The notes under the pieces: model-generated
The model's database searches: none
Seen by the model: the letters and a program-made list of their open reading frames with translations, nothing else
Told to the model about the DNA's origin: nothing
Program-made: the position numbers and the translations under genes
Shown: one piece after another, positions 41,279 to 50,443 of the stretch
How the letters are laid out: each line of letters starts with the position of its first letter
Numbering within the stretch: position 1 is the stretch's first letter
Assembly: GCF_900106835.1 (NCBI RefSeq)
Contig: NZ_FNNR01000004.1
Coordinates: 124,001-188,000 of the forward strand
DNA length: 64,000 nucleotides
Reading direction: 5' to 3'
From: Arthrobacter sp. cf158
Lineage (GTDB): Bacteria > Actinomycetota > Actinomycetes > Actinomycetales > Micrococcaceae

Positions 41279-42805
41279 ATGGCTGAAAACCCCATCCACC
41301 GTTCGGATTATGTAGTGGTCGGTGCAGGCTCGGCAGGCAGCGTTGTTGTGCGTCGCCTTCTGGATGCGGGGCACACGGTCCACGTCATCGAAGCCGGATC
41401 CGTGGACACCGATCCCAATATCCACAGCCCCCAGGGTTGGCCGCTCCTGTTGACGGGCGCCAACGACTGGGCGGTGATGACTACGCCCCAGAGGCATGCC
41501 CACAACCGGAGCCTCTATTGGCCGCGCGGCAGGGTGCTGGGCGGCAGCAGCTCACTCAACGGCATGATCTACATTCGCGGGCATAAAAACGATTACGACT
41601 CCTGGGCCGCCAATGGAGCAGAGGGCTGGTCCTGGAATGAGGTCCTGCCGTTGTTCAAAAAGTCCGAAGACCATGAGGACGGTGCCAACGACTTCCATGG
41701 CAAGGGCGGGCCACTCCACGTGGAACGGATTGCCCGGCGGCACCCTGCTGCCCAGGCTTTCGTGGACGCCGCCAAGGCGCTTGGCCACACGGAAACGGAG
41801 GACTTCAACGGAATCCAGATGACCGGCGTCGGGTTCAACCACACCACCACCAAGGACGGGAAACGGGCCAGTGCCTGGCAGAGCTTCGTGGCGCCGGTGC
41901 TGAACCACCCGAACCTGACGGTCACCACGGACGCGCTGGTCAGCCGGATAGTCGTCGACGGCGGGCGGGCCACCGGCGTCGAATACCACCGTGACGGTGA
42001 GGTGCTCCGCGCGGATGCCGGCGCGGAGGTGATCATCAGTGCCGGTGCAATTGGCTCCCCGAAGATCCTGCTCCTCTCCGGCATCGGTCCGGCCGCGCAG
42101 CTGCGGTCCGTAGGGATCGACTCAGTGGTGGACCTGCCTGGCGTGGGCGAGAACCTCCACGATCACTTGCTGGCGGGAAATATCTACGAGGCACAGGAGC
42201 CACTGGTGGCCGGCCGGCACAACCTCTTGGAAAGCCAGCTCTACGCCCACAGCAACCAGACGGATGAAGAAGCACCGGACCTGCAGCCACTCTTCCTCCA
42301 CCTCCCGTACCCAACAGATGGCGGGGCTGCGCCCGAACACGGCTACACCATTGCGCCCGGGATCGTTCGGCCCCGGTCGCGCGGCACCCTGAGGCTGTCC
42401 TCGGCGGATCCGGCCGCTGCGCCGTTGGTGGATCCGAACATCCTGGCCGACGAGTACGACGTCAAGGCGCTGGTGGACGCCATTGTTCTGTGCCGCGAGA
42501 TCGGCCAGCAGGAGGCCTTCGCCCCGTTCCGGAAGTCCGAGTTCACGCCTGGTCCCGGCGTCCAGTCCCGCGATCAGCTCCGCGAGTTCGCGCGGCAGGT
42601 AGCCGGGACCTATCACCACCAAGTCGGCACCTGCAAGATGGGCGTTGATGACCTCTCCGTGGTGGATCCGCAGCTCCGTGTCCGGGGAATCGAAGGTCTG
42701 CGGGTGGCGGATGCCTCGATCATTCCGTCCGTGCCGAGCGGGAACACCAACGCCCCGTCCATCATGATCGGCGAGAAAGCGGCGGAGCTCATTCTCGGCG
42801 CATAA
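41279..42805 (+). CDS. GMC-family oxidoreductase (choline dehydrogenase-like)
   Basis: A 508-residue FAD enzyme of the glucose-methanol-choline family: FAD motif DYVVVGAGSAGSVVVRRLLDAG, GMC signature 1 around WPRGRVLGGSSSLNGMIYIRG, signature 2 GAIGSPKILLLSGIGP, and the C-terminal active-site region GTYHHQVGTCKMG with DASIIPSVPSGNTNAPSIMIGE. It oxidises an alcohol. The substrate is unknown, but the BetA-like pattern and AraC regulator suggest an inducible carbon or amine source. AAGGAGGAACC precedes the ATG at 41279. Confidence 0.92.
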   Translation: MAENPIHRSDYVVVGAGSAGSVVVRRLLDAGHTVHVIEAGSVDTDPNIHSPQGWPLLLTGANDWAVMTTPQRHAHNRSLYWPRGRVLGGSSSLNGMIYIRGHKNDYDSWAANGAEGWSWNEVLPLFKKSEDHEDGANDFHGKGGPLHVERIARRHPAAQAFVDAAKALGHTETEDFNGIQMTGVGFNHTTTKDGKRASAWQSFVAPVLNHPNLTVTTDALVSRIVVDGGRATGVEYHRDGEVLRADAGAEVIISAGAIGSPKILLLSGIGPAAQLRSVGIDSVVDLPGVGENLHDHLLAGNIYEAQEPLVAGRHNLLESQLYAHSNQTDEEAPDLQPLFLHLPYPTDGGAAPEHGYTIAPGIVRPRSRGTLRLSSADPAAAPLVDPNILADEYDVKALVDAIVLCREIGQQEAFAPFRKSEFTPGPGVQSRDQLREFARQVAGTYHHQVGTCKMGVDDLSVVDPQLRVRGIEGLRVADASIIPSVPSGNTNAPSIMIGEKAAELILGA

Positions 42806-42821
42806 TCCCACGGCGGCCAAC

Positions 42822-42857
42822 CCAAGCAGGTGCCAGCACTTGCTGTCACCTGCTTGG
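42822..42857. terminator. Bidirectional hairpin terminator
   Basis: Perfect 11-bp arms CCAAGCAGGTG (42822-42832) and CACCTGCTTGG (42847-42857) with a 14-base loop lie between the convergent GMC oxidoreductase and PhoD genes. Confidence 0.8.
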
Positions 42858-42863
42858 CTGATA

Positions 42864-44459
42864 TCAGGCGAGGCCCGGAACGCGATCGTTGATGGTGAAC
42901 GACTTCTTGGTGCTGACTGCGGCGCCCGGAGTGGTGACGTAGTCCAGCACCCGGAAGTCTGCGGTCATGGCGTCCTTGGTGATGCGCGTGTTCACGTAGC
43001 CGCGGTTGTCGTTGTAGAACTTCAGGTGCGGGTTCCACTCCATGGTGGGGTCAGTAGTGGAACCATTGCCGTCGCCGGTGGAGGTAATGGACGAGCACAC
43101 CAATTCCGAACCGACCACAGCCGAAGCCGGGTCCTTGTAGTCCACCTTGAGGTCGGTGGCCCAGTGGCGGTGGACGTCGCCGGTCAGTACGACGGCGTTG
43201 CGCACCTTGGCGTCCACCCAGCCTTGGGTGATGCGGCGGCGGGAAGCGGCGTAGCCGTCCCAGCCATCCATGGAGACGTCGTCGATCTCCGGCGCTTTGT
43301 CGCGGTCCCGCTCGGCGAAGAAGACCTGCTGGCCCAGGATGTCCCAGCGCTGCGTGGAGTTCCTGAAGCCGTCCAGCAGCCACTTTTCCTGCTCGGCACC
43401 GGTGATGGTTCGGTTCTCGTCCAGGCGCTCAGCGACGTTCTTCCGCCAGCCGTCACCTGCGAGCTGATCGTCCCGGTACTGGCGGGTGTCCATCATGTGG
43501 AAGTTGGCCAGTTGGCCCCATTGGATGGTGCGGTAGATCTTCATATCGAAGCCGGCGGGAATTGATGACGGGCGCAGCGGCATGTTCTCGTAGTACGCCT
43601 GGAACGCTGCCGCACGGCGCTGGCGGAAGTGCTCCGTGGTGTCGTTCAGCTGGCCCGCGTCGCTGTTCTCCGGGACCTCGTCAGCCCAGTTGTTGTCCAC
43701 CTCGTGGTCATCCCAGACCACCAGCCATGGTGCGATTGCGTGCGCAGCCTGGAGATCGGCGTCGGCCTTGTACTGTGCATGCCGTTGGCGGTAGCCGGCG
43801 AGGCTCACGGTTTCCGGCCCTTCATGGTCGCGGGGGTTGCCGCCGCCAATCACGTAGCTGTCCTTCTTGTACTCGTACAGGTAGTCGCCAAGGTGCAGCA
43901 CCAGGTCCGGATGATCCTCAGCCAGTCGCTTGTAGGCAGTGAAGTAGCCGTGTTCGTACTGGGCACAGCTGGCGAACGCCATTGCCAGGGCAGCGGGGGT
44001 CTCGCCGCGGGCCGGGCTTGTCAGCGTGCGGCCAACCTCGCTCACGTGCCGTCCGGCACGGAAACGGTAGAAGTATTCACGGCCAGGCCGGAGCCCTCTC
44101 AGTTCGACGTGCACTGAGTGGGCGGTTTCGATCCTGGCCTGTTCGACGCCGCGGGCTACTACCCGGCGCATCGCGGCGTCTTCCGCCACTTCCCAGGCGA
44201 CGGCGACGTTGCGGGAGGGCATGCTGCCCAAGCCGTCTTCGGCCACGGGGTTCACCGCCAGTCTGGTCCAGATGACAAAGCCGTCCGGCCATGGTTCGCC
44301 CGACGCGATGCCCAGCGTGAACGGATCGGTGCGGAGGCCGGCGTCGTCCGCTGTTGAAACCGCGACGGCGGGACTGGCGACGGCGGCGCCAGGCAAGGCG
44401 ACGACGAGCCCGGCGCCGAGGCCGGCTGAGATGAGGGACCTGCGTGAGATGTTTTCCAT
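42864..44459 (-). CDS. phoD: PhoD-family alkaline phosphatase/phosphodiesterase
   Basis: A 531-residue exported phosphatase. The N-terminus is a Tat signal (ISRRSLISAGLGAGLVVALPGAAVASP). Then come a fibronectin-like PhoD N-domain (ALAFASCAQYEHGYF follows) and the metallophosphatase core with LVLHLGDYLYEY, VVWDDHEVDNNW, VVLTGDVHRHW as metal-binding blocks. PhoD enzymes release phosphate from mono- and diesters outside the cell using Ca2+ and Fe3+. Regulation by phosphate limitation is likely, but I could not identify a convincing PhoP site in the 133 bases upstream. Confidence 0.93.
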   Translation of the reverse strand: MENISRRSLISAGLGAGLVVALPGAAVASPAVAVSTADDAGLRTDPFTLGIASGEPWPDGFVIWTRLAVNPVAEDGLGSMPSRNVAVAWEVAEDAAMRRVVARGVEQARIETAHSVHVELRGLRPGREYFYRFRAGRHVSEVGRTLTSPARGETPAALAMAFASCAQYEHGYFTAYKRLAEDHPDLVLHLGDYLYEYKKDSYVIGGGNPRDHEGPETVSLAGYRQRHAQYKADADLQAAHAIAPWLVVWDDHEVDNNWADEVPENSDAGQLNDTTEHFRQRRAAAFQAYYENMPLRPSSIPAGFDMKIYRTIQWGQLANFHMMDTRQYRDDQLAGDGWRKNVAERLDENRTITGAEQEKWLLDGFRNSTQRWDILGQQVFFAERDRDKAPEIDDVSMDGWDGYAASRRRITQGWVDAKVRNAVVLTGDVHRHWATDLKVDYKDPASAVVGSELVCSSITSTGDGNGSTTDPTMEWNPHLKFYNDNRGYVNTRITKDAMTADFRVLDYVTTPGAAVSTKKSFTINDRVPGLA

Positions 44460-44592
44460 TCACCCGACGCTAGAAAGCCTGGGTTGATCAGGACCAAGAG
44501 CGGTATGAATCTGCGGTTAACTGTGTGACAAAAGTTGTTATCCCGGGCTGAACCGGTCCCGGCCGGGAGGACGGCTCGTCTATGCTCAGTTC

Positions 44593-45003
44593 ATGACGAC
44601 GGGGGAGAGCCCTAAACGGCCTGGTGTGGTGACGTTCTCGGTGGTGCTGATGTACATCGGCGGCATCGCCCAAATCATTCTGGGGATCCTGACGATTTTC
44701 CTGCGTTACACCCCTGAAGCGCAGTCCGGTGGCATCGCTTTGCCCATCACTTTGCTGGGTGCAGGAATGATCCTGTTTGGCCTGCTGGTGATCGGGCTGG
44801 CATCAGGGGTGGCACGGGGAAGCGAGGCCGCCCGTCGCGGCGCAACAGCGGTCATGCTGCTGGGCCTGGCCTTCGCCGTGCTGGACCTGATCATTGCCGC
44901 TGATGGAGACTGGTCCGCCGTGATCTCACAATCCATCGCCACGGTGGCTGTGGTGGTGCCGTTGTGGGTCGGGCGGGGACGCCGCTACTTCGAGACCCGG
45001 TGA
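44593..45003 (+). CDS. Small four-helix membrane protein
   Basis: A 136-residue protein with about four hydrophobic helices (VVTFSVVLMYIGGIAQIILGILTIF, LLGAGMILFGLLVIGLASG, and two more) and little else. Family not recognised. It is divergent from phoD and convergent with the P-type ATPase, whose 3' end it overlaps by 19 bases. Confidence 0.65.
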   Translation: MTTGESPKRPGVVTFSVVLMYIGGIAQIILGILTIFLRYTPEAQSGGIALPITLLGAGMILFGLLVIGLASGVARGSEAARRGATAVMLLGLAFAVLDLIIAADGDWSAVISQSIATVAVVVPLWVGRGRRYFETR

Positions 45004-47417
45004 TGTAGCGCTTCCTGGGCATCCCGGTAGGCAACGCGGCGGTGAACGAAGCGCACGATCTCGATCAGCGCGATGCAGGCTACCGACGTTCCAAGGACCA
45101 GCAGTGCCGTGGGGAGCGTCGGATCCGTGAACTGCAGGAAGTCGCGGGCGATCGGCACCGAATAGACCAGCACCAGACCAACCATCATGGCCCCGATGAC
45201 CAGCCCTTTGAAACGGGTGACCGGGCGCGAGAGAACCACCAGGATCCAGATGCCGATGATCGCCAGAATCAGTGTGGACCCGGTCCTGATCTCGGCTTCC
45301 GGTATCTGCAGGTTCGCGGCGAGCCGGGCGTACGCGGCGAGCCCCAGCGTCACGGAAACACCCGCAGGTACGGCGAACGTGAGTGAGCGCCGGAGGAAAC
45401 CCGGGATATAACGCTGGGCATTGGGCAGCAAGGCAAGGAAGAACGCGGGAATGCCGATGGTGAGCCCGTCGGTCACGCTCAGTTGCCGCGGAAGGAAGGG
45501 GAACGGCAGCAGGAGGATGCCGAAGGAAATGGCGAGGAATGTGGCGTAGGCGGTTTTGGTGAGGAACAGCATGGAGACGCGTTCTATGTTGGCAATGACT
45601 TGGCGACCCTCCGCCACCACGCTGGGCAGGTGGGAGAACTTGCCATCCAGAAGCACAAGCCGGGCTACCGCCTTGGTAGCGGCCGCCCCCGAATTCATGG
45701 CCACGCCGATGTCCGCTTCCTTGATGGCCAGGGCATCGTTCACGCCGTCTCCGGTCATGGCCACGGTGCGGCCGGCAGCCTTCAACGCCACCACAATCCG
45801 CTTTTTCTGATCAGGTGTCACGCGGCCAAAGACCACGTTGTTGTTGATGACCTCCACGAATTCCTGGTCATCGTCCGGCAACTCGCGGGCATCAAAGCCG
45901 TGCGGGGCATCCAGGCCGACCTCGCGGGCGATCGCGGCCACGGTTTGTGGGTTGTCACCGGAAATGATCCGGACATCCACATCCTGTGCGGCGAAGTAGG
46001 TGAGTGTCTCGGCAGCATCCGGACGGATGTTCTCCTTGAACGTCAGGAGCACCACGGGGACAGCATCTGCCGGAACGGTTTCGTCGTCAGTCGGTGTGCC
46101 GTGGGCAAGGACCAGCGTGCGGCGGCCCGTTGTGGCCAATTCTGCGGCCTGGGTGGAGAGCTGCTGAAGCACAGGATCGGTGGAGTGCCGTGCCGGGAAC
46201 ACCATCTCAGGTCCGCCAAGGATCCACATTCCATCCTCAAAGACCACCGCGCTCCATTTGCGGGCCGAGGAGAACGGCACGCGGTCCGCCGGTTGATCCG
46301 TGGGCGGCTCATTGAAATGTCCGGCGAGGCTGCGGGCTGTGGCGTTGGCGTCCTTCTGTACGCCGTACCAGGCGAGCACGGACTCCCACCCCGGCCGGAC
46401 CGTGAGGGGATGGGCGGCGTCGAATACGATGTCGCCTTGGGTGAGGGTGCCGGTCTTGTCGAGGCATATGATGTCTACCCGCGCCAGGCCTTCCACAGCG
46501 GGCAATTCCTGGACCAGCACCTGCTGACGGGCCAGTTTCACCGCCCCCACGGCGAAGGTAATGCTGGTCATGAGCACCAGTCCCAGCGGGACCATGGCGA
46601 CGACGGAGGCGATGGTTGCCGTCGCTGCGTCACGCCACGCTCCACTGGCGGAAGCTTCAGCCCACCCGCCTTGGGCGATCATCTGCGCGTTCAACACCAA
46701 CAACGCCACCGGACCCACAAACCAGGTGACCCACTTCAGAACCCGGTCGATCGAGGACCGAAGTTCTGAGGCCACCAGGGAAAAGCGCTTGGCTTCCGCA
46801 GCGAGCGAGTTCGCAAAGGAATCTGCGCCCACCCGGTCCACCACTGCTGTGCCTTCGCCGGCCACCACCACGGATCCGGAGAGCACGCGGTCGCCCTCGC
46901 TCTTCTCAACGGCATCGGATTCGCCGGTCAGCATGGACTCGTCCACTTGGAGGCCCCGTGATCCGGCTACCAGTCCGTCTGCGGGCACTTGATCGCCTGC
47001 CCGCAGGACCAGAGTGTCGTCCAGCACCACATCGTCCAGGGAAATCTCCGCCTCTGAACCCTCACGCAGCACCCTGGCATGCGGTGCGTTCAGCAGTGCC
47101 AGGCGGTCCAGAGCCCGCTTCGCCCTGTATTCCTGAACGCTGCCGATGACCGCGTTCGCGATGGCGCTGAAGCCGAACAGGGCGTCCTGCCAGCGTCCGA
47201 TCGCGAAAAGGACGATGAAGCAGGCAAGGATGATGCCGTTGAAAAGGGTGAGCACGTTGGCGCGGACGATGCTCCACACGCTGCGGCTGGTGTCCTGGAC
47301 AAACGCGTTGGTTTGTCCCGCGGCCACCCGCTCAGCAACTTCAGCCGTGCTCAGTCCCTGCGTTGAGGCCGTCTTTTGCTGGACGGCTGCTCCTGGGTGG
47401 TGGTTCTCGTGTGGCAC
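44985..47417 (-). CDS. P-type cation-transporting ATPase, CtpE-like
   Basis: An 810-residue P-type ATPase. It has LTGESD (actuator domain), the phosphorylation motif DKTGTLTQG, the nucleotide-domain hinge GDGVNDALAIKEADIGVAM, and about ten membrane helices. The stretch VPLGLVLMTSITFAVGAVKL followed by LPAVEGLARVD is very like Mycobacterium CtpE, for which calcium uptake has been proposed. There is no N-terminal heavy-metal domain and no CPC-type ion site, so it is not a copper or zinc pump. Its 3' end overlaps the small membrane-protein gene on the other strand. Confidence 0.9.
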   Translation of the reverse strand: MPHENHHPGAAVQQKTASTQGLSTAEVAERVAAGQTNAFVQDTSRSVWSIVRANVLTLFNGIILACFIVLFAIGRWQDALFGFSAIANAVIGSVQEYRAKRALDRLALLNAPHARVLREGSEAEISLDDVVLDDTLVLRAGDQVPADGLVAGSRGLQVDESMLTGESDAVEKSEGDRVLSGSVVVAGEGTAVVDRVGADSFANSLAAEAKRFSLVASELRSSIDRVLKWVTWFVGPVALLVLNAQMIAQGGWAEASASGAWRDAATATIASVVAMVPLGLVLMTSITFAVGAVKLARQQVLVQELPAVEGLARVDIICLDKTGTLTQGDIVFDAAHPLTVRPGWESVLAWYGVQKDANATARSLAGHFNEPPTDQPADRVPFSSARKWSAVVFEDGMWILGGPEMVFPARHSTDPVLQQLSTQAAELATTGRRTLVLAHGTPTDDETVPADAVPVVLLTFKENIRPDAAETLTYFAAQDVDVRIISGDNPQTVAAIAREVGLDAPHGFDARELPDDDQEFVEVINNNVVFGRVTPDQKKRIVVALKAAGRTVAMTGDGVNDALAIKEADIGVAMNSGAAATKAVARLVLLDGKFSHLPSVVAEGRQVIANIERVSMLFLTKTAYATFLAISFGILLLPFPFLPRQLSVTDGLTIGIPAFFLALLPNAQRYIPGFLRRSLTFAVPAGVSVTLGLAAYARLAANLQIPEAEIRTGSTLILAIIGIWILVVLSRPVTRFKGLVIGAMMVGLVLVYSVPIARDFLQFTDPTLPTALLVLGTSVACIALIEIVRFVHRRVAYRDAQEALHHRVSK

Positions 47418-47496
47418 TCATGCCCCCGTTGTTGAGCGGATCCAAGGATGGGATTGAGTATGCCAGCCGGGGGGCTTTAAGTCGCCGCCGTCGTCG

Positions 47497-48510
47497 TTAT
47501 GCGGTGAACGCCAGGTCCTTCGCGTGGAGCCTGTGGAGGAGTGGTTCCCCCCGTGAGATCCGCGCAGCTTCCTCGATGGTGCTCACAGCCATCCGTTCCA
47601 GTTCCATGCCCAACGAACCAGCCAGGTGCGGCGTGAGAAGCACATGTGGATGGGTATAGAAGCCTGAGTCCGCAGGGAGAACCCAGGGCGTGGTGACATC
47701 CAGGACCGCATACAGGTCACCTTGTTCGATTCGCCGGAGCAACGCGTCCTGATCCACCAGTTCACCCCGGGCCGTGTTGATGAACGTGGCGCCCGGCTTG
47801 AAGCTCCCAACCAGCCCTTCGTGGATCAGGTTGTAGGTGGACGGCAGCGACGGCGCGTGGAGGCTGACCACATCGCACGTGGCCACCAGCTCTTCCAGAC
47901 TGAGACGTTCGACGCCGAGCGCGGCCGCCGCGGCCTGGTCCAGGAAGGGGTCGGAGACGAAGACCTTCACGTCGTAGGACTTCAGGAGGCGGATGACGTG
48001 CTTGCCGATCCTTGAGGCGCCAATGATGCCCACCCGCTTGCCGAAGTTGCCCATGTCCGGAAACACCTGGTCCGGCTCGATTTCCACCCTCTCTGTGTGG
48101 AGCTTGCGGGCGATCTGCAGGACTCTCTTGTTGGCCAGCAGGATCATGGCCACCGTGTATTCGGCAACCGGAATGGAGTTGGCGTCGGCGGCCGTGCTGA
48201 CGTGGATGCCCCTTTCCCAGCACTCCTCGCCCACGTGATGCTTGACCGAGCCTCCGGCGTGGAGGACGTGGGTCAAGCGCGGGGCCGCGGCCAGGGCAAC
48301 GGCGTCCAGCTTCGGGCATCCCCAGCCTGTGAGGAGGATGTCCGTCTCCGCAAGGAGTTTCAGCGAACGCGGCGAGGTGAAATCTTCCATGGGGTCCGGG
48401 CTGAGGAGCCTCAGCCCGGGTGCCAAGGAGTCCAGCCGGCGTTGCGGAAACACACGGGATACGACGCCGGGACCCATGGCGAGTGCGACGTTCAGTGATG
48501 GTGTGGTCAT
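47497..48510 (-). CDS. D-isomer-specific 2-hydroxyacid dehydrogenase
   Basis: A 337-residue NAD-dependent dehydrogenase: Rossmann motif GKRVGIIGASRIGKHVIRLL, catalytic Arg in INTARGELVDQDALL, and His in LLTPHLAGSLGMELERM. It overlaps the upstream permease gene by four bases (ATGA, with GGGAG upstream), so it is the last gene of the sugar ABC operon. It probably oxidises or reduces an acid derived from the imported sugar; the exact substrate is not readable. Confidence 0.9.
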   Translation of the reverse strand: MTTPSLNVALAMGPGVVSRVFPQRRLDSLAPGLRLLSPDPMEDFTSPRSLKLLAETDILLTGWGCPKLDAVALAAAPRLTHVLHAGGSVKHHVGEECWERGIHVSTAADANSIPVAEYTVAMILLANKRVLQIARKLHTERVEIEPDQVFPDMGNFGKRVGIIGASRIGKHVIRLLKSYDVKVFVSDPFLDQAAAAALGVERLSLEELVATCDVVSLHAPSLPSTYNLIHEGLVGSFKPGATFINTARGELVDQDALLRRIEQGDLYAVLDVTTPWVLPADSGFYTHPHVLLTPHLAGSLGMELERMAVSTIEEAARISRGEPLLHRLHAKDLAFTA

Positions 48511-49445
48511 TTGACGCTCCCTGTAGTGAGGCCGGATTTCCAGAAGCGCTGCAGCATGATGAAGGCCACCAGCAACGGAATGATGGACAGGAGCGAGCCT
48601 GTGATGACCATGGGGGTGAATTCGGGCTGCGGAACGGAGTATCCCTGCCAGATGGAGATGCCGACGCTGACGGGGAGTAATTTCTGGTCTTGGAGCATCA
48701 CCAGCGGGAGCATGAAGTTGTTCCATACTCCTACGAACTGGAACAGGGCGATGGTGATGTAGCCGGGCATCATCATGGGCAGGCCCAGGGAGAAGAAGGA
48801 CCGGATGGGTCCTGCACCGTCCATGCGTGCTGCTTCAAGGGTTTCTGCCGGAACGTAGCTCGCGGAGTAAACCCTGGCCAGGTAGACGCCGAAGGGGTTG
48901 CACAACACCGGGATGAGGACGGCCCAGATGGTGTTGGTCATGCCCACCAGGGAGGCCAGAAGGTACATGGGCAGCACCGTGGCCGTGTTGGGAATCAGGA
49001 CTCCCACCAGGACGAAACCGAACAAGGAGTCCTTCCAGCGGAACTGGAATTTGTCGAATGCATAGCCGGCCATCACCGAAATCAGGCTGCCCAGGACGGC
49101 GCCAACACCGGCATACATCACGGAGTTACCCAGCCAGCGGAAGAACAGGCCGCCGTCCTGCTTGGCCACATTGGCGATGTTCTCAAACAAGGAGAAGTTC
49201 CCCAAGGCGTAGGCGCTGGTGCCGTACAGGTCAGCAGCGTTCTTGGTGGAGGCGAACACCAGCCACAGTACCGGGACCACCATGTAGGCGGAGCCGATGA
49301 TCAGGAGCCCGTTGACGGTGAGCTTGCTGGCGAAGCCGCCGCCGCGGTTGGAACTGGGTCCGGTGCGGTTGGAACGGGATCCGGTGCGGCGGGGAGTTGC
49401 TGTGTCCGGGGTGGTGCGGGGGCGGGGGAGAGTTGAGGCGCTCAT
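48507..49445 (-). CDS. Carbohydrate ABC transporter permease (MalG type)
   Basis: A 312-residue inner-membrane permease of the CUT1 class with six helices. The EAA loop that docks to the ATPase is EAARMDGAGPIRSFFSLGLPMMMPG. The first 40 residues are a cytoplasmic Arg/Thr/Ser-rich tail. It overlaps the upstream permease by four bases. No ATPase gene is in the operon, so a shared MsiK-type ATPase elsewhere is expected, as is usual in actinobacteria. Confidence 0.93.
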   Translation of the reverse strand: MSASTLPRPRTTPDTATPRRTGSRSNRTGPSSNRGGGFASKLTVNGLLIIGSAYMVVPVLWLVFASTKNAADLYGTSAYALGNFSLFENIANVAKQDGGLFFRWLGNSVMYAGVGAVLGSLISVMAGYAFDKFQFRWKDSLFGFVLVGVLIPNTATVLPMYLLASLVGMTNTIWAVLIPVLCNPFGVYLARVYSASYVPAETLEAARMDGAGPIRSFFSLGLPMMMPGYITIALFQFVGVWNNFMLPLVMLQDQKLLPVSVGISIWQGYSVPQPEFTPMVITGSLLSIIPLLVAFIMLQRFWKSGLTTGSVK

Positions 49446-50374
49446 GATTTGTTCATCCTGGAGCTAAGGCGGGTAACGGCCAGTGACAGGACTGCTGCAA
49501 GTCCGGCGATGATGATGGAGGCAGCTGCGGCCTGGTTGAGGTTGTGGCGGATGAAGGCCGCGTCATAAGCCCAGAGGTTGGGAACCCATGTGCTGGTGAC
49601 TGATGCCGTGGCCTTGGAGATGATGGATGGTTCCGTGAACAGCTGCAGGGTTCCGATGATGGTGAAGAGCATGATGACGCTCAACGCCGGAAGGATCAGC
49701 GGAAACTTGATGCTGACGGCCGCGCGGATTTCTCCGGCACCGTCCACGCGGGCTGCTTCCAGGATTTCCCGGGGAACGGCCTGCAAAGCGGTGAACAGGA
49801 TGATCACGTTGTAACCGGTCCACTCCCAGACGCCGATGTTCACGATGGACGGGAGGACCATGTGTGAGTCCAGGAAGTTGATCTGGATCCCACCACCCTG
49901 GAGCGCTTGGACCAGCGGACTGATGCCAGGGGTGTAGAGGTACGCCCAAATGAGGGCGGCGATGACGCCGGGGACGGCGTGGGGAAGGAACACCAGGAGC
50001 TGGAAAAGTTTGCGTGCCTTGGCAACGGTTGCGTCCAGGAGGAGGGCAAAGGCCACTGCGCCGCCCACCATGCAGGGAATGTAGATCAGGCAATACAAGC
50101 CAAGGCGGGCGATGCCTTCAACGAACGTCTCGGACTGGAAGACCTGCACATAGTTCTCAAGTCCAACGAAGACCGTCTTGGCTTCACCGAAGCCCAGCCC
50201 GGACTTTTGCTGCGAGTGGAAACTCAGCACCAGGGAGTAGATCACCGGTGCGATCATGGCGATCGCGAAGACCGCGAAGAAGGGAACCAGGAACAGCGCG
50301 GCAGTCCTTCCGCCGGTTCCCGCCAGTGCGCGGCCTCGGCGGCGCACTGTGGTGGTGAGGGCCTGGGTGGCCAT
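49442..50374 (-). CDS. Sugar ABC transporter permease (MalF type)
   Basis: A 310-residue CUT1 permease with six helices and the EAA loop EAARVDGAGEIRAAVSIKFPLILPA. It pairs with the MalG-type permease to form the channel for the substrate delivered by the upstream binding protein. It lies 69 bases after the binding-protein gene, with a strong hairpin in between. Confidence 0.93.
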   Translation of the reverse strand: MATQALTTTVRRRGRALAGTGGRTAALFLVPFFAVFAIAMIAPVIYSLVLSFHSQQKSGLGFGEAKTVFVGLENYVQVFQSETFVEGIARLGLYCLIYIPCMVGGAVAFALLLDATVAKARKLFQLLVFLPHAVPGVIAALIWAYLYTPGISPLVQALQGGGIQINFLDSHMVLPSIVNIGVWEWTGYNVIILFTALQAVPREILEAARVDGAGEIRAAVSIKFPLILPALSVIMLFTIIGTLQLFTEPSIISKATASVTSTWVPNLWAYDAAFIRHNLNQAAAASIIIAGLAAVLSLAVTRLSSRMNKS

Positions 50375-50392
50375 GGGATTCTCCTAGCTTGG

Positions 50393-50417
50393 AGGGGGCC
50401 TCCTCATGAGGCCCCCT
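50393..50417 (-). terminator. Intra-operon hairpin after the binding-protein gene
   Basis: Perfect 10-bp GC-rich arms AGGGGGCCTC (50393-50402) and GAGGCCCCCT (50408-50417) with a 5-base loop. Such a hairpin between binding-protein and permease genes usually lowers downstream transcription or protects the upstream mRNA, so that more binding protein than permease is made. Confidence 0.75.
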
Positions 50418-50443
50418 GCCTGTGTGGCTATTCGGTGGCGGAG

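Noticed and set aside
44460..44592. Possible PhoP boxes upstream of phoD
   Set aside because: Short GTTAAC and GTTGTTA stretches occur, but they do not form the regular direct repeats expected of a PhoP site.
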